DNA of 64,000 bases, from NCBI GenBank assembly GCA_947579605.1, contig OX388321.1, forward strand, positions 23,117,614 through 23,181,613, given 5' to 3'. Source of the stretch: Athripsodes cinereus (lineage: Eukaryota > Arthropoda > Insecta > Trichoptera > Leptoceridae). Below, piece by piece: positions 9,478 to 19,258 of the stretch; position 1 is the stretch's first letter; every line of letters begins with the position of its first letter. Both the position numbers and the translations under genes were made by a program. The notes under the pieces are model-generated. The model searched no databases. It was not told the DNA's origin and was given only the letters and a program-made list of their open reading frames with translations.

Positions 9478-12333
9478 TTAATTCGATGAGGTGCTAGACT
9501 GTGGAACAAACATTTTCTTAATTAGGTTTCTAAAACTATTCAAGTTCACATGGAATAAGTCTATATCAGACAAGTGCCGGTTCCCTAAGCCGTGCAATCG
9601 AGGGATTACTGTATGCGTGACGTAGTTCGTCGAATAGTTGTCGCAGTAGAACATTTCACGACTCCTCGTACATCGGCCAGGCACACGAAAGTTAATTAGC
9701 TGTAATAGTTCAGGGGTGTCAAAAAAATTATTAATAATTTTATACAGAAACAAAAGATCGGAGACGATCCTCCTATCTGCAAGATTTTCTAAATTTAATT
9801 TTGTTTGTAGGAACTTGTAGTTCAGCTCATGCAATGGTATACGCAACTTGTAGTTAATATATCTCAGGAATCTATGTTGCACACGCTCTATATTATTTAT
9901 GTGGACAGTATAACTGGGACACCATATCTGCGAGTTATATTCGAGATGACTACGAACAAGTGATTGGTACAGACAGAGGATAGCATGAATATTTTCAAAG
10001 TCACTCACAGTGCGTAGAACGAAACCCAGTGTCCTTAAAGCTTTATTGGTAATTTCAGAAATATGGGCTGTAAATGACAATTTATCGTCAAAAATAACTC
10101 CCAGGTCGCGCACCTCCTTTACCAATTCCAACTTAATGTTGTCAAGGTGGTAGTCAAACTCCACTGGGTTTTTCACTCTAGCAAATCTAATATATTGACA
10201 TTTCTTAACATTGAGACAAAGTTGATTTTTTTTACACCAATTATTCAACCTGTCAAGATTATTCTGTATGATCACACAATCGCTAATATCCTTCACTCTT
10301 TTAAAAATTTTCAAATCGTCGGCAAAAAGTAAACATTCGACTTCCGTCAGTTCATAAACTAGATCATTAATAAAAATGAGAAAAAGAAGAGGAGCTAGAT
10401 GGCTACCTTGTGGTATTCCGCTAGTAGCATTAAAACTGTCAGAAAAAGCCTGATTCACTCTAACGCGTAAAGGCCGGTCCGTCAGATAACTCACGAACCA
10501 CCTCAGCAAGGCACCACTCACACCCAAAGTTGACAATTTAGTAAGGAGGATTTTGTGTGATACTTTGTCAAATGCCTTGCTGAAGTCGGTGTAGACACTA
10601 TCCACCTGACAACCCTGAGCAAGACCTTCAACAATGTAATATTCATATAATGTTAAGTTTGTTAGAGTAGATCTACCCGGCAGGAAACCGTGTTGCTGGT
10701 GTTCGATCACTTGACAGATAACTGGCAAAATTTGTTCCAACACAAGCGACTCGAATATTTTTGGTATAATGGATTGTATACATATAGGTCTATAATTTGA
10801 TATATCCTCCCTAGTACCTTTCTTGAATATCGGAATGATATTCCCAATTTTCCATGAAGTGGGGAAATGACCAACTTCAAGAGATTTGTTGAAAATCGCG
10901 GTAAGAGGAATAACAAGGGCATCAGCGCATTTTTTAAGGAAGATAGGAGGTATACTATCAGGACCCGAGGATTTCCTGGGATCCAGCTGAGACAGCACAA
11001 AACTAACTCTATCAGAAGAAAGGATACATTGAGACAAGTTCACTGTTTTAATACAAGTAGCAAAATTCTCATTAGAGTCATTAGAGTCTTTTACAAATAC
11101 ATTACCGAAAAATTCTGCAAATTTATTAGCAACATTCTGTATTCCACTCACTCCTTCCCGCTCCAAGAACATATGAGCAGGATAGTTACTTTCACATTTA
11201 CTTAAGGAGTTTTTAAACTTCCATAGTGATTTTGCATCTTTGGTTGTGTTCTCAGCTTCCCTTATGTATTTGGAGTAGCACATCTTCTTGACTTCAATGC
11301 ACTTGGATCTCAACTTTGTAAAAATATTATAGAACTTTATATCGTTAGTTTCTTTGTAGTTCCTGTGAGCAAGTTTCTTCTCCACAATGAGCATCCTTAA
11401 TTCCGGTGTGAACCATACGGGATAAGTACTCTTTCTGTATTCTTCGTAAGGTATGAACCGGTTTATGGTGTCGTATAAAATTCCATTGAATGCTGCCAAA
11501 GAATATTCTATGTTATTACTCTGCAGAAAAGTCCAATCACATGAGAATAAATATTGTATTGCTCCAACATAGTCTCCCTTTTTATAGTTGAATGAAGAAG
11601 ATGTTATGTATTGTGAATTCTTGATGCTTAGATCCATTTCTATGTGTAAAGCCGGATGGTAGGAGTCCGCTGGTAAAATTTCTTCAATCGCTTGTTCAAC
11701 GTTAACTGCATCATCGTTAGTGAAGACTAGGTCTAGGAGGCGATTTCGAGAATTATAGATGTAATTACGTTGGGTAAGTCCCAAGAAATTGATAGTCTCT
11801 AACACTTCTCTAGCTCCCTCGTGGTTTGCCTCGTTGGCAGGAGGCGAATTGCCATCAGCAGGCCAAACAATCCCCGGTAGATTAAAATCTCCAAATAATA
11901 GAAATTTAGCATGTGGATGTTTATGGTGTAGTTCCTCTATTTCTTCGCAGTAGGACTTGTATATATCAGGCGTCGCAGATGGTGGTATGTAAACATTTCC
12001 AATTAGAACTTTACTATGCTTTAGATGAGCCAGCACAAACACCAGCTCCAAGTTCTTGTTCTTTGTCTTAATTGGCGTTGTAGGAATATTCTTCTTCACT
12101 GCTATTAAAACTCCCCCGCCTCTTCCTTTATTGCTTGTGTTCTTGCTACGGTCATTCCTATAGATGTTGTAGGAATTAAATCCCAATTCAGAATCGACAA
12201 TTTTATCATCCAACCAAGTCTCAGTAAAAACATATATACAGTAGTCCAGTACCGGCACGCCCTGACGAAGTAGTGATAGCTTGGTTCTTATGCCTCTGAC
12301 GTTCTGTGAATATATAGATAGGGAATTGATTAG
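9478..12333 (-). CDS. LINE ORF2: apurinic-like endonuclease plus reverse transcriptase
   Basis: Nicks target DNA and copies the element RNA there (target-primed reverse transcription). The frame is open from 12369. It reads ...SQNVRGIRTKLSLLRQGV and then, at a GTG codon at 12258, PVLDYCIYVFTETW. Counting that codon as residue 1, landmarks are endonuclease TETW 12-15, FGDFNLP 122-128 and ADSYHPAL 197-204 (the place of the usual SDH motif, with Tyr where Asp is expected). The RT runs about 470-740, with YTDFSKAFD 556-563, GIPQGS 614-619 and FADD 645-648. The C-terminal region ends with a WCPS / RVQHRFLRY segment. The first ATG in frame is residue 208 (11637), inside the protein and after the endonuclease. 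Initiation therefore probably depends on -1 frameshifting from ORF1 at 12333-12339. No RNase H domain seen. Confidence 0.85.
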   Translation of the reverse strand, partial: LINSLSIYSQNVRGIRTKLSLLRQGVPVLDYCIYVFTETWLDDKIVDSELGFNSYNIYRNDRSKNTSNKGRGGGVLIAVKKNIPTTPIKTKNKNLELVFVLAHLKHSKVLIGNVYIPPSATPDIYKSYCEEIEELHHKHPHAKFLLFGDFNLPGIVWPADGNSPPANEANHEGAREVLETINFLGLTQRNYIYNSRNRLLDLVFTNDDAVNVEQAIEEILPADSYHPALHIEMDLSIKNSQYITSSSFNYKKGDYVGAIQYLFSCDWTFLQSNNIEYSLAAFNGILYDTINRFIPYEEYRKSTYPVWFTPELRMLIVEKKLAHRNYKETNDIKFYNIFTKLRSKCIEVKKMCYSKYIREAENTTKDAKSLWKFKNSLSKCESNYPAHMFLEREGVSGIQNVANKFAEFFGNVFVKDSNDSNENFATCIKTVNLSQCILSSDRVSFVLSQLDPRKSSGPDSIPPIFLKKCADALVIPLTAIFNKSLEVGHFPTSWKIGNIIPIFKKGTREDISNYRPICIQSIIPKIFESLVLEQILPVICQVIEHQQHGFLPGRSTLTNLTLYEYYIVEGLAQGCQVDSVYTDFSKAFDKVSHKILLTKLSTLGVSGALLRWFVSYLTDRPLRVRVNQAFSDSFNATSGIPQGSHLAPLLFLIFINDLVYELTEVECLLFADDLKIFKRVKDISDCVIIQNNLDRLNNWCKKNQLCLNVKKCQYIRFARVKNPVEFDYHLDNIKLELVKEVRDLGVIFDDKLSFTAHISEITNKALRTLGFVLRTVSDFENIHAILCLYQSLVRSHLEYNSQIWCPSYTVHINNIERVQHRFLRYINYKLRIPLHELNYKFLQTKLNLENLADRRIVSDLLFLYKIINNFFDTPELLQLINFRVPGRCTRSREMFYCDNYSTNYVTHTVIPRLHGLGNRHLSDIDLFHVNLNSFRNLIKKMFVPQSSTSSN

Positions 12334-13025
12334 TTTTTTTTGCTTGTATGAACAATCTTTGGTGAGCCATTAATAAACTTTATGGCAATATCTTTTTCTC
12401 CATTGCTCCTTCTATTTTCCAACGTATCCCACAGAGCCTTTAATTGAGATCTTTGCATCTCTGTAAGATCCTGCTTCACTCTTATTTGTTTGGGGAGCCT
12501 GAATCTGTTTAAGAATATAGATCTAGCGTCTTCATTATCGTTAAGAGTCACCTTAATAGGTCTTGTTTTATCATTCTGTCTAGCTCCCATTCTGTGCACC
12601 TTCACGATCCTAATGCCATTTAAATTTTCTACATCATTAATCATTTTTGTTGTCTGGTCCATGTCTTCAATAACTTGATCACGTGTCTGCATGTTGGGCC
12701 CCGGTTCAGGTACATTGAAAAGAATAATGTTTTTAGAACGTAAGTTCCTCTCCGCCAGTTCTGCAAGTGTGTCGCACACTTCAGCTGCCCCGTTAGTAGG
12801 TGATTCGGATTCTACTCTAGCCATTCTTTCCTTTAAAAGTCTAATTTCTGTCTCCTGGCTTGCAATTTTCGCTGTGGCTATACTCATCGCTGCCATGAAA
12901 TCAATAGTAATCGGATTAATTTTTGCAATATGATCCCGTGTGAATTTACTATTTTCCGTAATCAGTTGAGATAAAGCACCAGCTGCCTTTTGTACCATAG
13001 AAATAATCTCTTGGGCTTCCATCAT
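12330..13025 (-). CDS. LINE ORF1: coiled-coil, RRM-like nucleic-acid chaperone
   Basis: A 231-residue protein, starting at an ATG-ATG pair. Residues about 45-75 (ATAKIASQETEIRLLKERMA) have heptad spacing typical of the trimerising coiled coil of L1-type ORF1 proteins. Residues about 93-190 (LRSKNIILFNVPEP ... IVKVHRMG ... RPIKVTL ... LPKQIRVKQDLTEMQR) match the RRM-like plus C-terminal pattern of that class. I see no CCHC zinc knuckles and no PHD finger, unlike many Jockey and CR1 ORF1s. Its product should bind the element RNA in the ribonucleoprotein. It ends ...HTSKKN with TAA at 12330-12332. The final codons AAA AAC are part of a slippery heptamer leading into ORF2. The start could be either of the two adjacent methionines. 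Confidence 0.8.
   Translation of the reverse strand: MMEAQEIISMVQKAAGALSQLITENSKFTRDHIAKINPITIDFMAAMSIATAKIASQETEIRLLKERMARVESESPTNGAAEVCDTLAELAERNLRSKNIILFNVPEPGPNMQTRDQVIEDMDQTTKMINDVENLNGIRIVKVHRMGARQNDKTRPIKVTLNDNEDARSIFLNRFRLPKQIRVKQDLTEMQRSQLKALWDTLENRRSNGEKDIAIKFINGSPKIVHTSKKN
12333..12339 (-). promoter_or_regulatory. Candidate -1 ribosomal frameshift site A_AAA_AAC
   Basis: On the minus strand the ORF1 frame reads AGC AAA AAA AAC TAA. The heptamer A_AAA_AAC is in the correct phase for simultaneous P/A-site slippage, and the next zero-frame codon is a stop. After a -1 slip the frame continues as CTA ATC AAT... straight into the endonuclease domain with no stop. The -1 frame is closed upstream by TAA at 12370-12372 and contains no ATG before residue 208 of ORF2. 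A downstream pseudoknot was not found by eye. Confidence 0.6.
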
Positions 13026-13060
13026 ATTGGTAGAGAAGAGTAAGAAAAATAAAGAAGTAA

Positions 13061-13445
13061 AAAAAAAAATTTTTTTCTTTCACTCTCTTTCACCCCGGTA
13101 AATTACTGGTTTAGTGACAGCCCTGTTTTTGTTTAACTATCTTCGCTGTCTATTGGTTGCAGCGGTGTGCGTAATGAAACGATCTGATTGGGCGATTGTT
13201 CTTTTGGTGTTAATATTATCGTTGAGTAAAAATATCTTGATATTTATAATTAAGTGTTTTAATATGCACTCACCGCATATATCAGGCTGCGTTCAATAAC
13301 AGTTATTATATTCTTCTTAAGGTTTAAAATGAGTATAGGTAGTTTCGGTTTAATTCACTATTAACTGGATAATACAAAAAAAAAGTATCGCTAACAGATT
13401 GACAGTTATACTTTGATTGACAGTTCAGTATGTTCAATTGTATAA
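13061..13445. other. Possible LINE 5' UTR or flanking sequence; no gene
   Basis: Slightly less AT-rich between 13090 and 13200, then an AT-rich stretch. It may be the 5' UTR/promoter of the LINE at 8897-13060, but no terminal feature proves it. The 61-codon plus frame at 13114 has no motif. Confidence 0.3.
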
Positions 13446-13449
13446 CAAT

Positions 13450-13875
13450 AATGGTGGTGGCGTTTTGGTGCAATTGGTACGTTGACTATTCCTTCTCATC
13501 GTTCTTCTTTTTTAACATCTTCTTTCTCTGTACATGCAGTTCGGTCATGGAATGATCTGCCTTTGTTAGTCAGACTTGCTCCAACTATTTCCATCTTCAT
13601 GAGTAGACTGAAGCATCATTATCTCGCTCTAAATGATCCATCGAGAGCTTTGACCCTTTTCTTTTCTTTTTCTCTTCCCTTTACATCTTATATGTGTATT
13701 GTAAACTTTTTTTCTATATGTGAATGTACCTATGTATGTTTGGTATGTATTCTGTATCACATAAATGTTGTTCTTGACTTGTAAGTGTTTGTTAGTATGT
13801 GTCTCAATTGTATAACTGGTTGGTTGTCAGAAATTGCCTGCGGGCAATAAACCCGCCATTTGTTCTACCTACTTA
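13450..13875 (+). pseudogene. Non-LTR RT C-terminal end with 3' UTR
   Basis: The frame reads SFSVHAVRSWNDLPLLVRLA, then SIFMSRLKHHYLAL, the common C-terminal end of LINE ORF2 proteins (F.V.A...WN.LP...R...S...F...LK.H). Catalytic domains are absent. It ends with a 3' UTR containing TTGCCTGCGGGCAATAAACC, whose hairpin GCCTGCGGGC resembles tail hairpins elsewhere. 5' truncated. It runs away from the intact LINE, so it is a separate insertion. Confidence 0.65.
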
Positions 13876-14237
13876 AAAAATGTACAATCAAGTTTTTTTT
13901 TTATTAATAATTATAGTGAAAATAAATAACTAATTTCACTTTAGGAATGTCTCAGATTAATGAATTTACTGACCACTTTAAAATATGTAAGTAACATGAA
14001 AAATAGATAAATTAAGAAGAATGGGAGATCAGAAAGTACTTTTTTTTTACCCAAAAGAGTAAATTTATTAATTTTCAATGTTAACGGAACAATTATATGA
14101 TATGAATTGGATAAAATAATGTCAAATAATTTGGCACTAAATCGTTTTTAAACCAATTAAATTTCCTAAGTTCAATACTATGCCTATGTATAAGTATGTA
14201 GGCTTCAATTGTGGGTGGTTCGGTGTAAAAAAATCAG
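13876..14237. other. No gene recognised
   Basis: AT-rich spacer with poly-T runs at about 13893 and 14040. Confidence 0.35.
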
Positions 14238-14386
14238 AGCCCGTAGACAATTTGTACTTAGCGATCGTCTACTGGCGAACTTTTCGACAATCTACCTACA
14301 CGTACCGTATAATTATGCGTTATTGTTGCAGTTATTGACGAAAATTCATTTGTAGGCGATCGCCAAGTACAAATTGTCTACGGGCT
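14238..14386. mobile_element. MITE-3: 149-bp terminal-inverted-repeat element, CAG target duplication
   Basis: The left end AGCCCGTAGACAATTTGTAC and the right end GTACAAATTGTCTACGGGCT are perfect complements. The inner arms (TTAGCGATCG / CGATCGCCAA, AACTTTTCG / CGAAAATT) continue the pairing. CAG flanks both sides (14235-14237, 14387-14389). A second copy is at 46028-46172. The 3-bp duplication and GC-rich tips would suit a PIF/Harbinger-type MITE, but no autonomous partner is in the window. Confidence 0.75.
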
Positions 14387-14389
14387 CAG

Positions 14390-14929
14390 GTACCAACATG
14401 TTCACCCGCTAACAGGGGACACCTATGTAACACTGATTGATTGATCACGATATCACTACACAGTATATACGAGTGTACATAAATAGGCACACTGTGTAAC
14501 AAAATCCAATTGATATAGGTACGCGTACTATGTTCGTACATAAGATACTAACAACACTTTTACCTATTCCCTCCCACTGAATGATGCCGTTTACTCAGCA
14601 CCCAAACACACATCCATCCATCTTACTAAAAAATGGGAGAGTGTTTCCAAAATTATGGATCAAGTAGTTTCTTTCAGAAGTCGATATATTTTATAGTATA
14701 CAACCATTTCGCGACCAGTTTCAACACTTCAATATCATCAACGAACATTATTATGTATTAACAAAAAATGCATCGTATTTTGACAAGTCGCATAACTTAA
14801 ACATTTAGCTTGTAACATATGTAAATATAATGGGTTTGATTCTAAACTGAATTCCGAATTAAAAAAAAAAAACACTTATATTAATTAGAAAATCATCCAA
14901 TGTGCAAAAGTGTTTTATTGAGAGTGGAT
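14390..14929. other. No gene recognised
   Basis: AT-rich spacer. No repeat or frame I can support. Confidence 0.35.
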
Positions 14930-15025
14930 CGGGATGAGAGGTGTGGAGGAGCTGTATCGTGCTGTTCAGAACAGACAAGATTACTCTCCCGTGATCGTCA
15001 ACGTTGGGGTGACACAACTTGTTGT
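14930..15025 (+). pseudogene. RT-D lineage: reverse transcriptase C-terminal remnant
   Basis: The frame gives GVEELYRAVQNRQDYSPVIV followed by NVG, matching the end of the RT-D lineage (VEELFR..QDREAY..VIANVG) also found at 18395, 25752, 30465, 50085 and 62395. Only the last 30 or so codons remain. Confidence 0.6.
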
Positions 15026-15431
15026 CTGGAAGTAATAGCATCATTCTAATACATCTTATAACTGTATGTGCATAGAAAAGCTTAAACAAAAAGTTTACTT
15101 AAAAAAAACATTGTAACAAAACAAAATAAAACAATATTATTATTATGTTAACAAAACAAAATCGTATTTCTTTTTAAAACCACTGCGGTTTATTTTTTCT
15201 TTCTAGTTGTTGTTTTTTTCGTTTTGTTCTTTTCTTCCTAATGCCACCAGCACACACACTGTCGTGTTAGAAAAGTGACTTTTCCTATGTAACGTTATAT
15301 GTACTAAAGTAACGTTATATGTACTAAAGAGTTGATACATACAGTTAACAGCGGTAGATGTTTCAAGTCCTTGACACACTAACGCGATTTTCATCGCCGA
15401 TTTATATCTCTAACAACATCAAAGAAAATGG
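15026..15431. other. No gene; one 20-bp tandem duplication
   Basis: AT-rich. TAACGTTATATGTACTAAAG occurs twice in tandem around 15287-15328. No coding frame supported. Confidence 0.4.
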
Positions 15432-15620
15432 ATTAATAATTTTTAAAATGAAACACAATATAAAGTACACTTTACTTTTGCCTGACGATGAGAGCGGAAG
15501 CTCTTGAAAGCCGGCTCGCAAAAATTAATAAAGTCAATAGTGGAATAACTACATATTGTGTTTCATTTTAAAAATTATTAATATGAACTTCCACCAAGAA
15601 CCGTCGGTCGATAAATTAAA
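15432..15620. mobile_element. Hairpin repeat related to 45-235
   Basis: ATTAATAATTTTTAAAATGA followed by AACACAATAT (15432-15461) is perfectly complementary to 15553-15582. The loop carries GATGAGAG, AAGCTCTTGAAAGCCGGCTC and AATAAAGTCA, the same core as at 45-235. It then runs into ATGAACTTCCACCAAGAACC. The copy at 45-235 lacks the first arm, so the palindrome may be part of a larger dispersed element. Confidence 0.6.
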
Positions 15621-15762
15621 CTTGAAAATGGATTATACATTATGTTGGACATTCAACAGTCAACCTTTGTTTAATAATTTATGAGTTATAGGTATTATGT
15701 AATATGTGACTTAACCTGCGTCTAAGAAGATACATATCTTCATCATGATGCTAATATTTATG

Positions 15763-15953
15763 TTTATAAAACACAGTTAATATTTCACTTAGGTACATTT
15801 ATTGAGAGAAACCTCATATACTTTCGTCAAAATATTATACCGATTGACATTTTCTCTTGAAAATCTCTTGATAAAGAAGAGTTCTCTTGACGAAAGTACC
15901 CGAGATTTCTCTGAATAAACTGAAGTGAATAATATTAACTGTGTTTTTATAAA
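15763..15953. mobile_element. Foldback MITE-like element
   Basis: The arms TTATAAAACACAGTTAATAT...CACTT...GAGAGAAACCTC...TACTTTCGTC pair with the reverse complement at the right (GACGAAAGTA ... GAGATTTCTCTG ... AATATTAACTGTGTTTTTAT). About 75-bp imperfect arms surround a short centre. Non-coding; the minus frame across it is an artefact of the palindrome. Confidence 0.65.
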
Positions 15954-15954
15954 A

Positions 15955-16914
15955 AAATAAATACTATCATCAGTATGAATTTTCACTCTAGAATTATTAT
16001 ATCTTCATCACTTGGCTGCACTTTTTAATAAATCTAGATCTTCACCATTTTAATACCTCAAGAAAATATTTATGGTTCTGTCGAGTCATAGCTTATCCTT
16101 ACGATCCAATAGCGAGCGTCTTCTGACGATAACAATTCAAAATTCGTACTTTGGTGCCATCTCATACCATGCCACCACATCTCCCACCAGATTTATTATA
16201 TATTTTGTTTTTTTAATAATTATTTATACTTTGTATTAGGTATTTTTTTTTATTAAAAACTGTATATTTATGGATATAAAAACATTTAACATATTGTAAG
16301 ATCAATAAATATGTAGGGAAATAGGGTAAGTTGAAAGTATGTTATCGCACTTCCGCGAAAAACTCTCGTTGTATTTATAGGTAATATAATCAATATGCAA
16401 TAACAAAATTCTTAGCGGAGATATTTGAGATATCCGAATAATCTCCGAAAAAGCTTCACCGTGTGAAAAGGTTCTTTCTCTGTGTGTCACTTGAAAGATA
16501 ATAACATCATCACAAGACGTAACCTCCTCATCGCTTATGTTAACCCGATGTTTCAGAATGCTGCTGAAAAAACAAACGCGAAAATAAAAAAAATATCTAC
16601 CATTTTTCATTTCATTTCACGTGGATATAATAATACTAAATAAAGGGCGCTGAAAAGAGATGAAAACAAACTGTCTTATTACGTCAAACAAAAAATACGC
16701 TTTCTTTCTCCTTTTTTAAGAATCCGTCTTACTCTTTTGTTTTTTTTTTTAATTTTTATAATTTGGGGTTTGTATTTCTTAATATCCTTTCAATTTTTCT
16801 TTAATTTTCCAATTTAATTTTTTAAGTTGATATTTTTGACCGACGATTCTTGGTGGAAGTTCATGTTAAATTAATAATAAATAAAACACTTATTTAGTTT
16901 AATTTTAATTTAAT
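15955..16914. other. No gene established; one 102-codon minus frame
   Basis: Mostly AT-rich spacer. The minus frame 16302-16610 has a possible acceptor TTTGTTTTTTCAG followed by codons for SILKHRVNISDEEVTS and a rather mixed composition, so it could be a decayed exon. I recognise no domain and would not call it a gene. A GACGATTCTTGGTGGAAGTT fragment of the 45-235 repeat lies near 16843. Confidence 0.3.
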
Positions 16915-17045
16915 CGAGTTAGTCGATAGCCTGGAGGTAAAGTCTCGGCCTCACGCACAAGAGGTGCGCGGTTCGATCGCAGGTGCCGGCAACCTCTTAG
17001 CTTACTGTGAAAGGTGTATAAGGCTGTATTTGGGTTTATAAAGAA
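16915..17045 (+). mobile_element. SINE-B, tRNA-derived
   Basis: The head CGATAGCCTGGAGGTAAAGT has an A-box-like TAGCCTGGAGG, and the B-box-like GGTTCGATCGC follows. Then come AGGTGCCGGCAACCTC, TTAGCTTACTGTGAAAGGTG and TATTTGGGTTTATAA. The best conserved related copy is 49045-49205. Not a functional tRNA: the acceptor stem does not pair. Confidence 0.65.
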
Positions 17046-17765
17046 AGACCAAATTAATTTTAAAAAATAACAGTGAGTATGAATGTATATTTCATCTGTT
17101 CTTTTAATTATGTGTCTTGCCTTATCGTTGAATAATCAAGTATTAAATAATAATATTAGATACGTATACTTTTTTAATAAATACTTATGATCTAAATTTT
17201 ATTTATATTATTTTTATATTACTTTTTCAATGCTTTCATAATTAGGATAAATTCATTTATTTGTTAAATTATGTTCAGGATTTTTATTGCTATCAGCAAA
17301 ACGAAAACATTTCCATCACAACATAATGAATATCATGAATTTTTAAGTCACAGAAAATATTATTCAAGACACATTTATCCCCGTAAAGCCTGTAAAGGGG
17401 CACATCATTGCACATGTTTTTTGCTTTCATGTGGGTTTTTAAGATGAATATGTTGGACTTGTTGCCGTAGGTATATTTGCAAAAAATAAATAAAATTAAA
17501 TAACTGTCAGAAAATAAATGTTCACAATTGGATTGATAACAATATAACCATAATAAGTATTATTATTGTAAAGTTGTCACCCTTATTCCATTGGTAGTTT
17601 GAGTTTGGTTGACTGGAAGACAGTCAATTTCCTGATCGAAGAAAGCATGCTAATAAATAGTTTCAATATCACTTCATTTAAACAAGAAACAGAATTGATC
17701 ACAAAACCGAGAACTTAATAAATACACTAGTTTTATAACCCTCTTACCTATTCGTAACTTTTTCA
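17046..17765. other. No gene recognised
   Basis: AT-rich spacer. No repeat that I can match elsewhere in the window, and no useful frame. Confidence 0.35.
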
Positions 17766-18030
17766 GACTTCTACTACTACTACCTATACCATCACGGCAT
17801 ATCCCACAAGGATGGGGGCAGTCTGTGGACTTAATGTATGCCAAAAACATACAGGTAGTCCTCTCCGTGCCAATAAAACAATAATTATTCAGGATGAGTG
17901 GCATATTATCATCGTTGCTGAATTGTAAATTATTATTGTCTAATACGGAAGGTTTTACAAACGTCTATTAGCTAATAACCTATTACAGGAAACTCAAAAA
18001 CTTACAAAAAAGAGTAGGGTACCTATTTCT
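17766..18030 (-). mobile_element. SINE-C copy, moderately diverged
   Basis: TACTACTAC, ACCATCACGGCATATCCCAC, TCCTCTCCGTGCCAATA, ATTCAGGATGAGTGGC and GAAACTCAAAAACTTAC follow the order of the intact copy at 19259. There are several internal deletions. Confidence 0.65.
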
Positions 18031-18394
18031 TACTGAGGATTCTTCGAGAAAGCATTTTCAGATAGTTTGATTTATTTTGTGAAATTTCGTATATCCATGA
18101 CGTCATAGCATAAACCAACCAAAGCCGATTCGTAAGCATCGGAATACAATTCTTATTTCTTAATGGAGTTTGATTAATATTAATATTTGATTTATTCTTA
18201 TTTCTTAATCTACAGATTGTGCTGATGAGGTGAATGTTGAGTAATATTCTTAATATCTTCACTCACTCAGGTGTTGTAAAGTCCAGTAAATTACAAAAAC
18301 TAGGTACGTTTAACAAAAATGTATTTTGCCATATTTCCAACCAACATTTAAAAAGTTCATTCAACTCGATTATTCTTTTTCTTTAAGCGCAATT

Positions 18395-18525
18395 TCAGGT
18401 CCCCCGGACATCGGCTATCACCCTAGTTGTAGGCTTCTCTGTCTTGTGTTAGCCGGAACAGCTCCTCCACCCTCTGAACTCCGGTCCACTCTCGGATATT
18501 TCAGGCCCAAAGAAATGCTCGATTG
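18395..18525 (-). pseudogene. RT-D lineage remnant
   Basis: Minus-strand frame: VQRVEELFRLTQDREAYN then a stop. This matches the C-terminal VEELFR..QDREAY signature of the RT-D lineage. Only the 3' end remains. Confidence 0.55.
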
Positions 18526-18530
18526 AATAA

Positions 18531-19064
18531 AAATATTAAATATTTGTATGATAATAGGAATATGGAAAAGTTTTTGGTAGGTATATATAAATAATTATGA
18601 ATTTACCCACAAAGATCAAAGTACACCTTAGGTTAAATCATGTCAAAAAAAACCACGCATACTTTGAAACTTTTAAAAGAAATTTCCCGTTACAACTTTT
18701 TAATTTACTAAAATTTATCGTACGCGTGTAGTTTTTTTCGAAAACACGTGTAATGAAAATCATAAAAACGTGCATGGATTAAAGATAAAACAATAATTAT
18801 TTATTTTAGTGATGTAACAAATATTCGCTGATTTCAAAGTATTCGTCATCTAAGAGGATTGGTTTCGGCATCTTTGCGTAATTCCAATATCGAGTTAAAT
18901 AAAAAAAAATGATAATATTCTTAACAAATATGAGTCAACATTTCTTTTTTCCTACGAAAAAAACTGTGCAAACTCTTAAGTAAGAAACAGGAAAGGTATT
19001 CCGACGCATGCGAATGGGCTAAGGCTGGTTTAAGTACATTTTACTTATCATTTTAATTTATTTA
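18531..19064. other. No gene recognised
   Basis: AT-rich spacer without recognised repeats. Confidence 0.35.
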
Positions 19065-19215
19065 TTCTTCATCATACATTAATGACAGACAATTACATAA
19101 AAGGAAAACATTCAAGTTAGATACAATCAATATATAGGGGGCGAGTTTTTCGCAAAGGCGCGATCTCTTCCAACTAACCAAAATTCGTACCAAAACGTTC
19201 ACTAATCCTACCTAT
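19065..19215 (-). mobile_element. LINE 3' tail
   Basis: The minus strand reads TTAGTTGGAAGAGATCGCGC, then GCGAAAAACTCGCC, then an ATTGTATC region and a TAAATAAATTAAAA end. It is the same tail class as 6404 and 37052. No coding part is retained. Confidence 0.55.
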
Positions 19216-19258
19216 TTTCTGTTTTAAACCACTATTTTCGACATCTGTTGAGTAGGTA

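Larger units (their letters stand above)
8897..13060 (-). mobile_element. Near-complete CR1/Jockey-group LINE with intact ORF1 and ORF2
   Basis: On the minus strand: a short AT-rich leader, ORF1 (12330-13025), ORF2 (to 9478), a 3' UTR of about 580 bp containing the hairpin GGCAAATTGCCG-like sequence near 8940, and a (TAAA)n tail at 8897-8920. Both frames are uninterrupted, so this copy is young. The 5' boundary is uncertain: sequence to about 13440 might be 5' UTR, and I found no clear target duplication. Similar 3' tails ('cggcaa..' plus A-rich repeat) are at 34207 and inside SINE-A at 28708. Confidence 0.8.

Noticed and set aside
9478..12258. GTG at 12258 as the real ORF2 start
   Set aside because: A GTG start is a bacterial rule. 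The endonuclease domain clearly begins upstream (SQNVRGI...), and the frame is open to 12369, so the GTG is internal.
9478..13025. Retrovirus or LTR element
   Set aside because: No LTRs, protease, integrase or RNase H. Domain order (coiled-coil ORF1, APE endonuclease, RT) is non-LTR.
16302..16610. 102-codon minus frame as a host exon
   Set aside because: There is a possible acceptor but no recognised domain, mixed codon use and no second exon nearby. Left as unassigned.
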